A stretch of 64,000 nucleotides of DNA, taken from positions 8,752,931-8,816,930 of the forward strand of contig NC_135555.1 in the NCBI RefSeq assembly GCF_964340395.1. The letters run 5' to 3'. The translations under genes and the position numbers were made by a program. The notes under the pieces were generated by a model, which saw nothing but the letters and a program-made list of their open reading frames with translations, was not told where the DNA came from and made no database searches. Shown here piece after piece: positions 11,901-28,488 of the stretch. Positions within the stretch are counted from its first letter, which is position 1; each line of letters opens with the position of its first letter. This DNA is from Glandiceps talaboti. Its lineage: Eukaryota > Hemichordata > Enteropneusta > Spengelidae.

Positions 11901-13751
11901 TACTTGACTCACACCCTGCATGTACCACCTATGTTTCTCATTAAATGCATGCATTTTAAACTCTGTCTAATTTTAGTAATTTTCATATTAACAAGGTATG
12001 GGTGAATTCAAAGTAGTTGATATCTCGACTGCATTTTGGGTAACAATGTCTCATTTTGTAGAATCAACCCCCTGATTTATTGTGTGTCTGATAGCATGAA
12101 ATGGAACTCTGTAACACAAATAATTGTGTATCACCAAGATTCATAAATTGATTTCCCAATATGTGGATTGGCATTGAGGAGTGAGATTCATAATTTGATT
12201 CATAAACTGTACAAATATATGGATTTGGGGTTGTGTGCTGGGATTCATACCTTTACCTCTCATTCCTCCCAATGTGTGGGAATGTGTACTGGGATTCGTA
12301 ACTTTACCTCTCATTCCTTCCAATGGGAATGTGTACTGGGATTCATAACTTTACCTCTCATTCCTTCCAATGGGAATGTGTACTTGGATTCATACCTTTA
12401 CCTCTCATTCCTTCCATTGTATGGGAATGTGTACTGGGATTCGTAACTGTACCTCTCATTCCTTCCAATGTATGGGAATGTGTACTGAGATTCATAACTT
12501 TACCTCTCATTCCTTCCAATGGGAATGTGTACTGGGATTCATAACTTTACCTCTCATTCCTTCCAATGGGAATGTGTACTGGGATTCGTAACTTTACCTC
12601 TCATTCCTTCTAATGTATGGGAATGTGTACTGGGATTCGTAACTTTACCTCTCACCGTACCAATAAATGGATTGGGGTTTTGTTCTGAGATTAATAACTT
12701 TACCTCTCACCCTTTGAATATATAAATTGGTATTATGATGTGAGATTCATAACTGTGCCTGTCATTTCTACTTATGTAGAGTATCCTGCATACCCTGACA
12801 GATGATAACATAGGTGCTACCATCACACCAAGTGGCCACATTGTTGGTAAGTTTACATTATATGACCCAAGTGTCTTTTTGGCTGCCTGTTTGTGCAAGT
12901 GTATCATGTATTTAAATGGCTTACAATAAAAACTGTGCTAGATCGATGACCTTTATTTTGATATTGATATTTCTTATTGTGTCTAGCTGTGCAAAATTCA
13001 AGGCAAAGTGAGCAGATCAGTGATATGCAAATTAGATGAAAAAAGAGACATTTGATATTAAAAGACTGGCTTAACTACTTGGCAAATGGCAACAATCACA
13101 AACCAGATTCTATTGCAGAGTACAGTGATGGGTATTGTTGAACTTTCACAACAAATACAAATATGCCTAGCAACAATTACCCTGTCCATAGCAACAGCCA
13201 AATTATATGTTACAAAGGTAGTGAAACTGATGGGTTGGTTGATGACTGAGAATTCAAAAATAAACCCAAAATGTGCATAGCAACTATAGCCATGGCAACA
13301 ACCACAACTTTTGCAAAGATAAACATCCTTCAGTGAATAATGTATGCTTTTGTACTTCAACACCATTGATACTATTCTTGGTGAGGAGTTGAAATAAAAT
13401 GATTGGGACTTTTCTAAGCTTGTAGGCTTCTTGGGTCTTTCTCTTACCTCATATAGAATCTGTACTTTTGATTCAAATAACTTATTCATGTTCCAATTTC
13501 TACATACGGCCACTCAGACTTTGTGGAGTAGAATATCAGATAATGTATACATGTCTAGTGCGTGCCCTGGCACACGATGGGTATTTTTATAGGGGCAGGC
13601 TCATCTTCAAAATGCACAAATTGCACATCCTGGAGAAAACAGTAAAATCTTGAACTTAATGTTGTATAATAGTTTTTACCACAAGTGAACAACTGTGGTT
13701 CACTCATGCTATAGGTATGATGAAATGTCTGTCTGTGTGTCTGTCTGTCTA

Positions 13752-13782
<31 letters not shown>

Positions 13783-14077
13783 ATCTGTCTCTGTCTGTCT
13801 GTTTGTTTATCTGTATTTCTCTCTGGATGACTTTACCTGTGGTTAAACACTGAAAATATTAACCCATAAACTGTACAATTGTGCTACAACACCATTGGTG
13901 CTATTTTTGTACATTGCAGGCAATGAAGTCATGGCATACAGCAGTCCACCTAGTACAGCGGGATTTCTTGCTGATTTAGGGATACCTAGCTTCACTAACT
14001 TTTCAGATGATTTAAATCCATTATTTGACACTGATGAACCAGAAGAAAAAACAGATTCTGTTACAACAACTTCATAG
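2967..14077 (+). CDS. HSF1: Heat shock transcription factor HSF1, 12 coding exons
   Basis: Exons: 2967-3065, 4355-4463, 5082-5206, 6263-6387, 7515-7649, 7855-7981, 8434-8493, 9571-10010, 10519-10633, 11450-11521, 12780-12846, 13920-14077. All boundaries are GT-AG and phase-consistent, giving 543 aa. Residues about 9-111 are the winged-helix DNA-binding domain, including [18 protein letters not shown] and the recognition-helix end IRQLNMYGFRK. Residues about 112-195 are the HR-A/B trimerisation coiled coil ([29 protein letters not shown]), followed by a KRKLPL basic stretch. SSGPIISEV near residue 277 matches the vertebrate HSF1 regulatory region. HR-C is residues 407-445 ([17 protein letters not shown]), and the end is acidic and hydrophobic ([10 protein letters not shown]), fitting an activation domain. 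Known role of the family: a latent monomer trimerises on proteotoxic stress and binds nGAAn repeats at chaperone genes. The start is the ATG directly upstream of VPAFLTKL, with no other ATG in that exon frame. Confidence 0.95.
5505..5580. repeat. Small hairpin in HSF1 intron 3
   Basis: Imperfect inverted repeat: ttaatcctccttctccct on the left and taggagaaagaggattaa on the right, about 35 bp apart. The rest of the intron (5207-6262) shows no supported exon. Confidence 0.4.
6374..6600 (+). repeat. Tandem repeat copying the exon 4 donor region
   Basis: Three degenerate units of about 88-90 bp. The first begins inside exon 4 (ctatgaaaaggtaaacatc). The second carries the same stretch with the donor GT mutated (ctgtatgaaaagataaatatc). 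The third reads ccatgaacaagtaaacat. Each is followed by a C/T-rich stretch with blocks such as ctccccct. Only the first donor continues a coding frame. Confidence 0.6.
6733..6813 (+). other. Possible HSF1 cassette exon (81 bp)
   Basis: This lies between exons 4 and 5. It has an acceptor (tttatgcag before 6733) and a donor (ag|gtatga after 6813), is exactly 81 nt long, has no stop in the HSF1 frame, and matches the phase of its neighbours on both sides (they join after base 2 of a codon). Inclusion would add 27 residues starting KSAKMTEHM and ending SNLNKLAR between MKR and ENESLW, inside the HR-A/B coiled coil. Vertebrate and fly HSFs have no insert here, so skipping gives the canonical protein. 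It could be an alternative exon or a chance open stretch. Confidence 0.35.
6882..7256. repeat. Foldback whose arms are each a tandem pair
   Basis: The left arm has two copies of a roughly 70-bp unit (aacaccaaagtaaagcattt, near 6890 and 6960). The right arm has two reverse-complement copies (agaaagtgctttacttcag, near 7153 and 7219). The middle contains two similar agtatattatt stretches. It lies in the intron between HSF1 exons 4 and 5. Confidence 0.6.
8033..8340 (+). repeat. (ATGT)n microsatellite
   Basis: About 300 bp of almost pure tetranucleotide repeat in HSF1 intron 6, grading into gt/tctg variants at its right end. It is open in all frames (CMYV repeats), which has no coding meaning. 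Confidence 0.95.
9069..9418. mobile_element. TAGTCTAG-family foldback element with 9-bp target duplication
   Basis: Starts tagtctagttc and ends gaactagacta, a perfect 11-bp terminal inverted repeat. A second inverted pair lies inside (cttcatactataccgt near 9108, acggtatagtatgaag near 9391). It is flanked on both sides by the identical 9-mer catcaaact (9060-9068 and 9419-9427). Nine-base duplications are typical of Mutator-like transposons, so a non-autonomous Mutator-type element is the best inference. It has no coding capacity and sits in HSF1 intron 7. Confidence 0.75.
10690..10850 (+). repeat. Mixed (TG)n/(ATGT)n microsatellite
   Basis: Compound simple repeat in HSF1 intron 9, 57 bp after the donor of exon 9. 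Confidence 0.9.
12225..12660 (+). repeat. 47-51 bp minisatellite in HSF1 intron 10
   Basis: About nine head-to-tail copies of a unit containing gggaatgtgtactgggattc and tttacctctcattccttcc, with a tgta insertion in some copies. Two more decayed copies lie on either side. The array stops about 120 bp before exon 11. Unit length 47 plus multiples of 4 keeps several frames open by chance. Confidence 0.9.
13729..13812 (+). repeat. (TCTG)n microsatellite
   Basis: Interrupted tetranucleotide array in HSF1 intron 11, about 110 bp before the last exon. Confidence 0.9.
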
Positions 14078-14610
14078 AAGCCAAAACCACAGTGAATGTA
14101 GTGGACACTGAATAAAAGACATCAAACCATTGGGTTACCATGGTAACATGTTAGCTGCTCAATTTACATGACATTTACCTGATAAGAAATGTGAACAACA
14201 ACTGGTTGTATGACAGTGATGACATCACTGCATGTAAACAACTGATTTTGTCATAACGGTAAATGATAATGGACTATCTGACACAGTGTAAACAGCAACT
14301 GATTTTATAACAAGGATGACATCATTAAGTGTAAACAACAACAAATCATATATGTGACGCAGTGTAAACAACAACAAATCACATATGTGACGCAGTGTAA
14401 ACAACAACTGACCATATTACTATGATGACATATAAAGCCAATGCTTCAGAACCTCTTGAGTGTCAATATGTATTTCATGTTATTTTATTATTTGCAAACT
14501 ATGAGAACTGCAAGCTATATTACATGATGTGTTATAGCTTTGGATTGGGACATTTGCAGTTTATATAGTAAAGCCCATGTAATTTTACAACACAAATGAA
14601 CAATAAAATG
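14078..14610 (+). other. HSF1 3' UTR with short repeats and poly(A) signals
   Basis: AATAAA occurs at 14111-14116, only 34 bp after the stop, and again at 14602-14607. A perfect 14-bp palindrome gttaccatggtaac, matching the RFX X-box form, lies at 14134-14147. Between 14200 and 14415 there are five copies of gtaaacaacaac/gtaaacagcaac blocks, two of them in a clean 33-bp tandem repeat with atatgtgacgca. Use of the second signal would place these in the mRNA. Confidence 0.55.
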
Positions 14611-14671
14611 AAAGCCACATTTTTCCCAGCATTAGAGTTGTAGTATATCTGTATACCGTCAGGTTGGTTGG

Positions 14672-14672
14672 A

Positions 14673-14709
<37 letters not shown>

Positions 14710-14790
14710 ATGTGTGCATGTGTGTGTCTGTGTCTGTATGTGTATGTGTCTGTCTGTGTGTGTGTGTATGTATGTGTGCATGTGTGTGCT
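14672..14790 (+). repeat. (TG)n/(ATGT)n microsatellite
   Basis: Compound simple repeat between HSF1 and the PDI gene. The remaining roughly 290 bp before the next ATG show no clear TATA box, CCAAT box or ER-stress element. Confidence 0.9.
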
Positions 14791-15079
14791 ATGTCATTAA
14801 TCCCTTGATATTTTGTTCTGTCAAAGTCTATGTGATGTTTAATGAGAGTGAAAAAGACAAAATACATTTAAAGTATAATTAGTATGCAAATAAGGGTAGT
14901 ATATATGCAAATACGATGTTAGTTTATACAATTGATATGCAAATACGACAGTAAAGCACTCATTCTGTTCACCTGTTGTATTAAAGTGACTTCTACCATA
15001 ATTAGCATACAAGTAATTCTCATAAATCCCACCTGCAGTGTCACATGATAAGTCAGAATTTTTGGATTTTCCCAGAACA

Positions 15080-18000
15080 ATGGCGAGGTGTTTAGTTTAT
15101 ATTTCAACAATTGTTGTACTAGTTATTGGTTTCACATCTTACTCTGTGTCAGCTAATGAAATGTCGGTAGTTGAACTTGATGCAAGGAACTTTGATGACG
15201 TAAGTGAAATTTATATTACTTCAAACTGTGTCACATTTGTAATCCATCATTCAGAATGTTTATTTTAAAGGAAAGGGTTGCTATCTCAAATTCTCACATT
15301 ATTAGTGACATCTTATAAGTAGAGCCATAGTAAGAATTATATAGATTAATTTCTTGTTCTGGACCTACCTTTTCTATACCTCTGCCAGACATCTGTTTAT
15401 TACGCCTTCCTTTTAATCTTAATCAGAACCTGGCCTGTAAAGAAAATTGGTTGAACAGTGTAATTATGCTATGAAATACTTGTTATCGGAATATCAGTTC
15501 TGTGTAGAGCATTATTATTGTAGGGTCATTACAGTGACGATCTATTACAACTAGTACTTGGCAAATTGTGATAAATGTGGCCAAAAACCTTCGAAAATGT
15601 CTACTTGTTTGTAGAAATATTTATTGGCACTTATGACTTATAAAGGAGATTATGACTAAATAATGACGACGGACATACTATGGAGTATGCCCGTACACGT
15701 ATGAATAACATGCTGTCTTTTCATCAGCTAAATATGTAAGCAGTTAAATGATAATACTTCATCACCGTTGCCTTATAGGTAGTAACCGGGCAACGATTTG
15801 CTATGGTTGAATTCTATGCACCATGTAAGTAGCACTACATAATGCAAAGTTTTAGTTTTACACTGATACATGGAATGGGGAGGGTGACATGTGACATTAA
15901 TTATTTTTCCGACTTCAAGTTTATATGAATTGATGTATTGACCCCCTAACAAATGAGAACAGAGTTGCAAGCATATACTAATTAATACAGTGTAGTATTG
16001 TACTTATAGTATTTTGAATTTATAAACATAATTAACAAGATCTTATAACAGACTTTAATGAAAACTAGAATCCCGGATGTGCCTTCTCTTTCTAGTTTCT
16101 TTCTCAATGCCAATGTTTTCGTGTAATATATTACCGATATTAGCATGTGTTCTATCTATGTCAGGGTGTGGAGCGTGTAAACGATTTGCCCCAACTTACC
16201 AACAGATAGCCAATCACTTCGCTGATCAGTATGACATTATAGTGGCCAAAGTGGACGCTTTTAGAGAAAAGATACTTTCAAAGAGATTCAAGATTTCAAG
16301 TTTCCCAACTCTGAAGTATTTTGAGAAAGGTAGCACGGAGCCATTACAGTAAGTATGTAGAAATACACGAGACGCATGGATGCTGAGTTGTATATCCTGC
16401 TAATACCACGGCTCCTTTTGATGATGTTCATATTATACAACTTCATCCTCGTCTCTAATTTTCACATACACAACCACATTTACACTCAAACCAGGTCACA
16501 TTGATCGGTTGTCAGTATTAGTATGAATATACGCTGTCAAGTTATGGTTATTGGTATGTGCTGACGCAGACCACTAGAGTATATAACAATGGTCCCAGGT
16601 CATGTTGATGCATAGACCCTCCACCACTGGGTGGAGGGTCTATGGTTGATGCAATTAAGTTATTGTTCATACATTTAAAAAAAAAAACGATGCAATGTAT
16701 GACATGATTCTATTCTCTTAGCAACACGCATCTTAAATATCTCCAGGAATTATTCATTTAGCTCCGGACCATTGCTTTCGATTCCAAAATACAGCAAGCT
16801 GTCGGCATAAACCACATAGCTCTTTACGGCACCGTCCAAGATTCACTGTATTAAGTTATAATTGTGTTAGCGAAAAATGTACTCATGCCCGTGAGAATGG
16901 CAATAAAGGTGGCCTCAGTTAAGTCTATGTCTCTCATTGTAACATTAAAAATATTCGTCGGTCGGTTGGTTAATTAAAAAAAAATACAACCCCCTCCCCC
17001 CCAAAAAAAACAAACAAACAAACAAACAAAACACACCAGTAAGTATGTGTACATGTTGGCGATACTTTCAATTCATAATTGTGCTTTAACATTCTGAATG
17101 ACTTGGAAAGGACAATTAAAGTCAGAAGGAAACTTTCAACCATTCGTTTTATTAAAGTTCCCAAATTTCACTGAACGATACTAGTACTTTTCGCTCTGAT
17201 AAGAGCAGATTTTTTTGTAATCCTGTCTCAGAGGGCATTGGGTTTGTGACATTTCATCAAAAAAAATTTAGATCCGTCGAGTCATGAGAAACATAGCATT
17301 AACTAGGTAACGTAAAGGTTGCTTATTAAGCAAGGCAGGTCCCAATAACTTAACCCGTGATGACGTCTCAACAAACTTTAAAATGACAGCAACAAATAGT
17401 GCCCCTCCCCCATATTAGCAACAAATAGTGCCCCTCCCCCATATTAGCAACAAATAGTACCCCTCCCCATATTAGCAACAAGTAGTACCCCTCCCCATAT
17501 TAGCAACAAGTAGTACCCCTCCCCATATTAGCAACAAGTAGTACCCCTCCCCCATATAAGATAACAATAAAACAGTAAATTTATATTTTTGTTAGTACAG
17601 ATATTATAAAAAATTACGATAAATATATAGAGAAACGATGTGATAAAATAAAATAACATCATGTTTTTGCTAATTTTAGTTTTAAAGGCACAAATAAAAC
17701 GAAGATAATTTCGTTGATCGAGAGCCAAGTTGATGAATCAGACAGAAGAATCGCATCTCCAATATCCGTCCTAACTACTCTGAATCTGACGCTGAGTTTA
17801 CAGGACGATAAGGAACGGTTTTGGATGCTAGATTTTTATCATCCTAAAATTGAAGAGTGTCGTAAACTTTATCCAGTATTTGAACGAATTGCCTCTATCT
17901 TCAAGAATGATCTAAGTGTAAGTGGTTTTCAAGTTTTATGGTGAATTTCAATTTTGTCTGATAGATTCTGATATCTGTTTCTTGGTTATAATCTAACTTT

Positions 18001-19812
18001 TATTTCAATTATTTTATGATTGTCATGACACCAATTGATGTAAATTGTAAATTTGCATAATTTTAATTAAAGCCGCGGCTTCAAATACAGATTTAAAGGT
18101 AGTAGAACAGTGGACAAGGCTAGTAAACAGCTGATCTCACCTGGTAAAAGCATTAAGTTGGTTATTAGATTTATTGCTACAGAATAACGACATCAATCCA
18201 TACATCTGCCAATGTCTATCTCAATGTACAGTGTCTATCTCAATCTACAATGTCTATCTCATGCTCCAACGTCTATCTAAATCTACGACATCTATCTCAA
18301 TCTACAAAGTATATGTATTGTCTTCAACGTCTATCTATCAATCTACAGTTATCTATTTCAATCTCCAACATCTATCTCAAATATACCGAGTGGAAAAATA
18401 AACAAAGTATGTCTGTATATAATAGACATGATCAATATATTAATTAATTTGTTGGTTTCTAGATTGTATTTGGAAGGATACATCTGGATAAGGAGAGTCC
18501 TGATTCTCTGTTATCTCTACTACAAAGGTGTGTATTACACGTTATCTATATACATCCACCTTACTACGTCATTGTTTTCCCTTGGAACAGTATTGAGTTC
18601 TATTCTCGTATAGTTCTTCAAATACTAGTAAGGGACGAGATGAGTAGGATAAAAACTAAATTCTGTTAGTTAGACCTCAGACCCCCATCCCACCCTCTTC
18701 TAACTAAGTTGACCAAAATTGAAAATGGTTTCAGATTGTACAATCAATTAAAAATCAGTATGCAGTAGTATATAGGGGTATGAATACAAAGCCAGTATGT
18801 AGTGAGGAAAAATAAGACCGTGAGTTCATTTGTTGACACTTTACTGTATTTTAATGCCATACATCTACTAGAGCGAAAATTCTTCCATTTCTAAAGTCGA
18901 ATTTTTTTTAGAAATATTTGTATTGAGGAGCACAAAACAGGTGTATTAAAAGTAAAATCGTTGTTGTAGGACGCCAAGTAAAATGGCTAAAAAACAACAA
19001 CCCCAAAGTAAAAGAATTTAGTTGTTTATCCTACATTGAACTATTGATCTTACCCCAAGTTACAAACTTTACATGTCTCAGGAAGTGCAGGTTTATCAAT
19101 AGCAATTGATACCCTGCTTCAAATGCATTGATTTAGTTTTATATGAAAGCCTATGATGTTATTACAAGGGTTTTCATATTAATACACAGCGTTTTCTGGT
19201 CATTGATTATCAGTTTGGCTGACATGACAAAGGTACGTTTAGCCCATAATTGTTGTGCTCGCAGAAAATCTATGACTCCCATGTGCGTTGGATAAATGGC
19301 GCCCTCTATACAGTGTAGATGGCGAAGTACGTGTACATTTTCCAGTAAGTTACGATGGAATAGAATCTATCCGAATTTTGTGTATACTCTTATCGATATT
19401 AAATCGAAAGATTGTAATATAAACAAGTGAAAAATGAAAGACTTTGTAAGAGAAAACAGTCAACACATTGTTTATTTTGTACAATATTTTATCTATAGGT
19501 TTCAAGTAATACATTTACCTACGTTCTTGTGGATTAATACTGGAAGTAAACAGATCAAACAGGTAACAATAGAGACGGCGGCGTCCTTTGTGCTATTTTG
19601 TTATATTATTGAGATATGTTTATAAGCTTACATTTTTACTTAATTTTAGCGTGCCAATGGCGTAATTTTAATGTCGAGCGCTTTAGGATTCTTTTAGCAG
19701 GTGGTGGTGGTGGTGGTGGTGGTGGTGGTGGTGGTGCCATGGTGGTGGTGGTGGTGTTGGTGGTGTTGGTGGTGGTGTTGGTGTTGGTGGTGTTGGTGAT
19801 GGTGGTGGTGAT

Positions 19813-19870
<58 letters not shown>

Positions 19871-21954
19871 GTGATAGTCATGACCATGATGACGACATTA
19901 ATACTATCAGCATGATCAGATAGACAGAATGCCAACAAGATGCGCAGCTGAAAAGATTGTTTGACCATAGAGGCAGACGACGATGATAGTTTTGCGTGAA
20001 TTAGATGTCATGTTATATGACAAACAATGTATTCAATTTCACATAATGTTCCATCTCTTTCGATGTTAAGTGTTTCTCTTACCGACCTCATTCACAGTTT
20101 CCAGGCAACGAAGCAAAGATGAAACCGATTACTTCAATGGATTTGTTGAACTTTATTAATATTGAAAGTCAGATCTGGCGATCGATAGATGGTGATCTGA
20201 TGGACAGTGTAAGTCAATTCAAATCACAATCTCTACACCTTCGTTATTTCCTTCTTTTCCTTAGGGTGACAGCTGGAACAATTTCAGGGAATAACTGTGT
20301 GAAAGGCAGAGTGCTAATTTCAAGAATATAATTTCAGTTTGAGTGCAAGCCAGGTTATGCTAATACTGTAGTTACACAAAATAAAGTCGACTGTAGTTAC
20401 ATACGGGACATTTGACGTCAGCTGTCTTCTTTTACAGGCTGGTTGCATTATGCAGGTTGATCATCTATTTGGTGAATTTATGCCAGATTTTATGGCGGGA
20501 AATTTGGTGAGTTTTCTCATGTGACGTATGACACTATTGTTCGAGATGGGACACATTTGTCGATAGTTTATTTACAGGATATACGCCATTCCATAAATTA
20601 AACCGTGAAATTTAATCCCTCAGGGGTTATTTCTAGAATTTTTAACACTCAATATCGAAATAACGTAACCAGTAACTTAGTTTCCGGTAAAGTGAACACA
20701 AATGCAACATCACTATTCACTCGTGACTTTTTTTTATACAAATAATTAGATGATGAATGTGAATTAACTTGTATGGACACTAAAAGTGTTACCATTGTCA
20801 ATTATATATGTTTATTGTGTATAATAAGCCTGTATACACAATTTAACGCGTGTATTGACTCGTCTCTCTTTTCATCATGTATGTGAATCTCTATTCTAGA
20901 ATCCATTGATTTATGGTATTCAAAGAATTATCCCAACACTTTCTACGGCTTTTGAGAAACAGTAAGTCGATTATGCGTTTTGCTTTAAACAATACAGTAT
21001 TGAAGAGAGACCAGTTTAACAAAGCACAATGTTTTACTACAAAGTTTATTCTTGTAAAAATCGTTTCTTTTTTATTTTTCTATCGATTTATTAATGAAAT
21101 CAGGAAATGAAGTTGTCAGTTTATCTGTGACTTCACAACGTAGAACTAGAACTGATGGGGGGGGGGGGGGTATTTAGATTTTGAGGATTTATACGGGTGT
21201 CACCCTTCCGATCCGTCATCAATCTTCATGTCAAATTTCCAGGGAATTCCACGCGTTGTTATTATTAATTACAGCATATAAGAACAACCTGGACGGAGTT
21301 GAAAGTCAGTACTTTTTTTGTAGGTGCAGTCAATATTATTTAGCTGTTCTGGAGAAGGTTCGACAAGATGGTTTCGCCTTCGTGTGGAGTGAAGCAAATC
21401 GTTTGAACAAACTTATTGGTGTGTATCCTATTTCTATGTTATCCGCCAAGTCTTTGCATTTCTAAGCTTATAATTCGATATGATGATGATATGAAATAAA
21501 TAGTAACCACGATATGGGTTTTTTCCTTGTCGTCAGTTAACGTGATGTCACATGACGTTATAGGCAGTTATAAAAAAAAAAGAATCATCGCAATATTTTC
21601 AATTTAAATTAATTTATTGTTGGACGTTAAACAATCTTTTTAAAAAAAAAGCTTATTAAAACAAAAGCAGTGGGCCCTTGCCTGGTGAGGGTGCTAACTC
21701 ACCACAGTACGGTAGTTATGACACGTCTTATAATATGATAATTCCAAACGAAGAAGTAAACACCGGTCACAAGTATTTATTCTCTTCTAGGTGGAAATGT
21801 AAGCGTAGACAAAATGGACGACTTTACACGTAAAAGGAACATCTTACGTCGGATGATAGCCTTAACTTCAATGAAAGATGATGCTGTCGGTCATCAAGTC
21901 CAAACTGCACCTAAGAGAAATGACAAATTGGGATTAATTCATGATGAACTTTGA
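15080..21954 (+). CDS. PDI-D type protein disulfide isomerase ending in HDEL, 11 exons
   Basis: Exons: 15080-15199, 15779-15824, 16165-16348, 17680-17917, 18463-18527, 19499-19562, 20098-20208, 20438-20506, 20900-20961, 21324-21418, 21791-21954. Phases agree throughout, giving 405 aa. Residues 1 to about 26 are a signal peptide. The a-type thioredoxin domain is about 30-150, with active site W56-C-G-A-C60 (the tryptophan codon is split by an intron) and the cis-proline in SSFPTL. A second thioredoxin-like domain is about 150-280. There YHPKIEECRKLYP aligns with the usual YAPWCGHCKKLAP, so only the second cysteine (C177) survives. Residues about 285-390 are an ERp29/PDI-D helical domain (YYLAVLEKV, RLNKLIGGN, TRKRNIL). 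The last four residues are HDEL, an ER retrieval signal. Known function of the family: forming and shuffling disulfides in the ER lumen. Specific clients cannot be read from the sequence. Confidence 0.88.
16611..16644. repeat. Perfect 15-bp-arm hairpin
   Basis: catagaccctccacc, a 4-base loop (actg), then its exact reverse complement. It lies in intron 3 of the PDI gene. A related hairpin occurs at 31780-31812. Confidence 0.8.
17385..17566 (+). repeat. 27-29 bp minisatellite
   Basis: Six copies of a unit reading agcaacaaatagtgcccctc plus ccccatatt, varying in the number of C residues. In PDI intron 3, just upstream of exon 4. Confidence 0.9.
18190..18390 (+). repeat. Degenerate 20-21 bp tandem repeat
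   Basis: About nine imperfect copies of tctatctcaatctacaatg in PDI intron 4. It ends about 75 bp before exon 5. Confidence 0.7.
19699..19870 (+). repeat. (GGT)n and (ATC)n trinucleotide arrays
   Basis: About a dozen GGT units, then a degenerate ggt/gtt block, then about 19 ATC units, in PDI intron 6. Homopolymeric glycine, valine or isoleucine frames here are artefacts of the repeat. Confidence 0.95.
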
Positions 21955-24337
<2,383 letters not shown>

Positions 24338-25283
24338 ATGAGGGTTTTCAGAGTTATTGTTTTGAAAAACCATCTCGTTTGTATTGTTTTTGGAGTATTA
24401 GTTTCAGTTTATTTAATAGTAAAATGCTGCCATGATGGAAGGCAATGTGCACATTCAACTACTGATCCCAAAACGGATAGTTCATCGATGGATGCCGACA
24501 CTCAGCGGTATGGAACGACAACCGAGTCGGGTGACAGAAGGTACGATATGTGGGAAGCAAGTTATAATATACAGAAATACATCGAAGCAAAATTTGATAA
24601 TTTCTGTTACAAACCCAAATATCCTTATTTTTCAACTAAAGCAAAACAGTTGTTGGACGAAAATGAGTTGGAACGCCGTGGATGTAAGAAACGTGTGCCC
24701 GACGTCATTATAGGTGGGGTCAAAAAATGCGGAACAGGTGCCTTGCTAAGATTTCTGACTCTCCATCCTGACGTCACCGGTCCGGCACAAGGGGAAGTAC
24801 ATTACTTCGATCATTCTGTAACGGAAAGAAATGTGACTTGGTATAAAGAACAGATGCCATACACAACACAACGGAAACTAGTCGTCGAAAAAACACCACA
24901 ATACTTTACTTTTGGTAACAATGTTCCGGAAAGAATTCGCGGTGAACTCCCTCGGGTGAAAATCATATTTGTTCTTTGTGATCCTGTAAGACGAGCAGTA
25001 TCGGATTACTTGGAATACCAATGGCAAAAAACAACAGCGGGTAAACAACCAAGACAGTCATTCGAATCTGAGGTTATTGGCGTCGCAGGGAAAATTAGAG
25101 ATCTTCAAGAAATTGTCGATGTAGGTATTTACGTTAAATATCTTATACCGTGGTACGATATTTTTGGGAAGAACGAGATATTCTTACTTGACGGGACTAA
25201 GCTCCTTACTGAACCATTCAGCGAACTTCACAAAGTGGAAAACTTTCTTAATTTACGGAAGTATTTTAGAAAAGAACACTTTA

Positions 25284-26151
<868 letters not shown>

Positions 26152-26160
26152 TCTTTCAAT

Positions 26161-27064
<904 letters not shown>

Positions 27065-28207
27065 GTCAATAAATGAATACTAACGCGAATATGAATATGA
27101 ATATGAATTTAAAAGGAAAGTACAACAATTTAGTTTCTGTTATCGATAATATAAATGATTTTGTGGTCATATTTGAGTCTCGAAATATTATCGTCAATCA
27201 CACTTGTAAACTGAGGATCAATTTTGTATTATAAATTATATCACTGATTTTATGTGTCAATAGAGGCCTTTAATGTGTGTTACTTGTCTGTGGTTGTATG
27301 AACATATCTGAGATTCTGCATCAATGACAGGTTTGACTAGTATGTGTACCATATACCGTACCGTAGGATTGAACATCATACCACGCATCTCACAAACAAG
27401 ACATGTTTCTTGTTAGGTACATGGTGTATAATGTTATCTGACGGTGTATAAAATCCATCGACGCAAAATTTATACTACATAAACACAAATGAAAACTGGA
27501 TGAAAACTCACATAAATGACTGTTATCGTTACTCCATGGAGGTATAAGGGGAGATACCTCCCTCCATGGTCACTCTAAGACTGTAGGTAGTGACGTCATA
27601 ATTATGACACTTGAAATGTACTCCACCATTGTAATGAAAACACTTATATCATCCAATGAAAACATCAACGAATTAATAAGTATGGCCTTATTTTCGATTG
27701 AATGTTAATTAGATGTACTTGACTTGAAGGCTACGACGTCCGTTTTTGTTAATAACCCTGTTATTATAGCTGACAATGTCTTTTTAATGTTTTTCACCTT
27801 TGCTATAGTATTTTCAGAATTAATATTATGATTATTGACATATTATTAATATTAAAACATACAGATTTTTAACATAGCATAATTTGGCTTAAAATACCTA
27901 AACATAGTTTTTGATTTGTTTAGATTCAACGCTATGAATATTAGAATATGGCTCGTCATATATATTCATTTTCACTGTCTTGCAATGTGACAAAGTAGTT
28001 TGTTACAGGTATTTGCCGTGTTTGCTGTGTGAAAACTAATAGCTTAAAAAGCCATACATCTTTGGACATCTTGAGACATCTTGAGGCTATGTACAGTCGT
28101 GAGCAATGTATCAATGTATCAATGTATGTCACTTGAATATTTCAATAGGAGGAAAGGCAGGGGAATATACTACGTCTGCCATATTAGGGACAATAATAAC
28201 TAAAATA

Positions 28208-28257
<50 letters not shown>

Positions 28258-28434
28258 CGTATGTGTATATGTGTGTGTATGTGTATGTGTATGTGTATAT
28301 GTGTGTGTGTGTGTCTATGTGTGTAGTATGTGTATATGTGTATGTGTGTATGTCTGTGTCTGTCTGTCTGTCTGTCTGTGTGTGTATGTATGTATGTATG
28401 TATGTATGTATGTATGTATGTATGTATGTATGTA

Positions 28435-28488
<54 letters not shown>

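Noticed and set aside
12225-12660. CRISPR-like appearance of regularly spaced repeats
   Set aside because: The whole unit repeats with no unique spacers, so it is a minisatellite in an intron.
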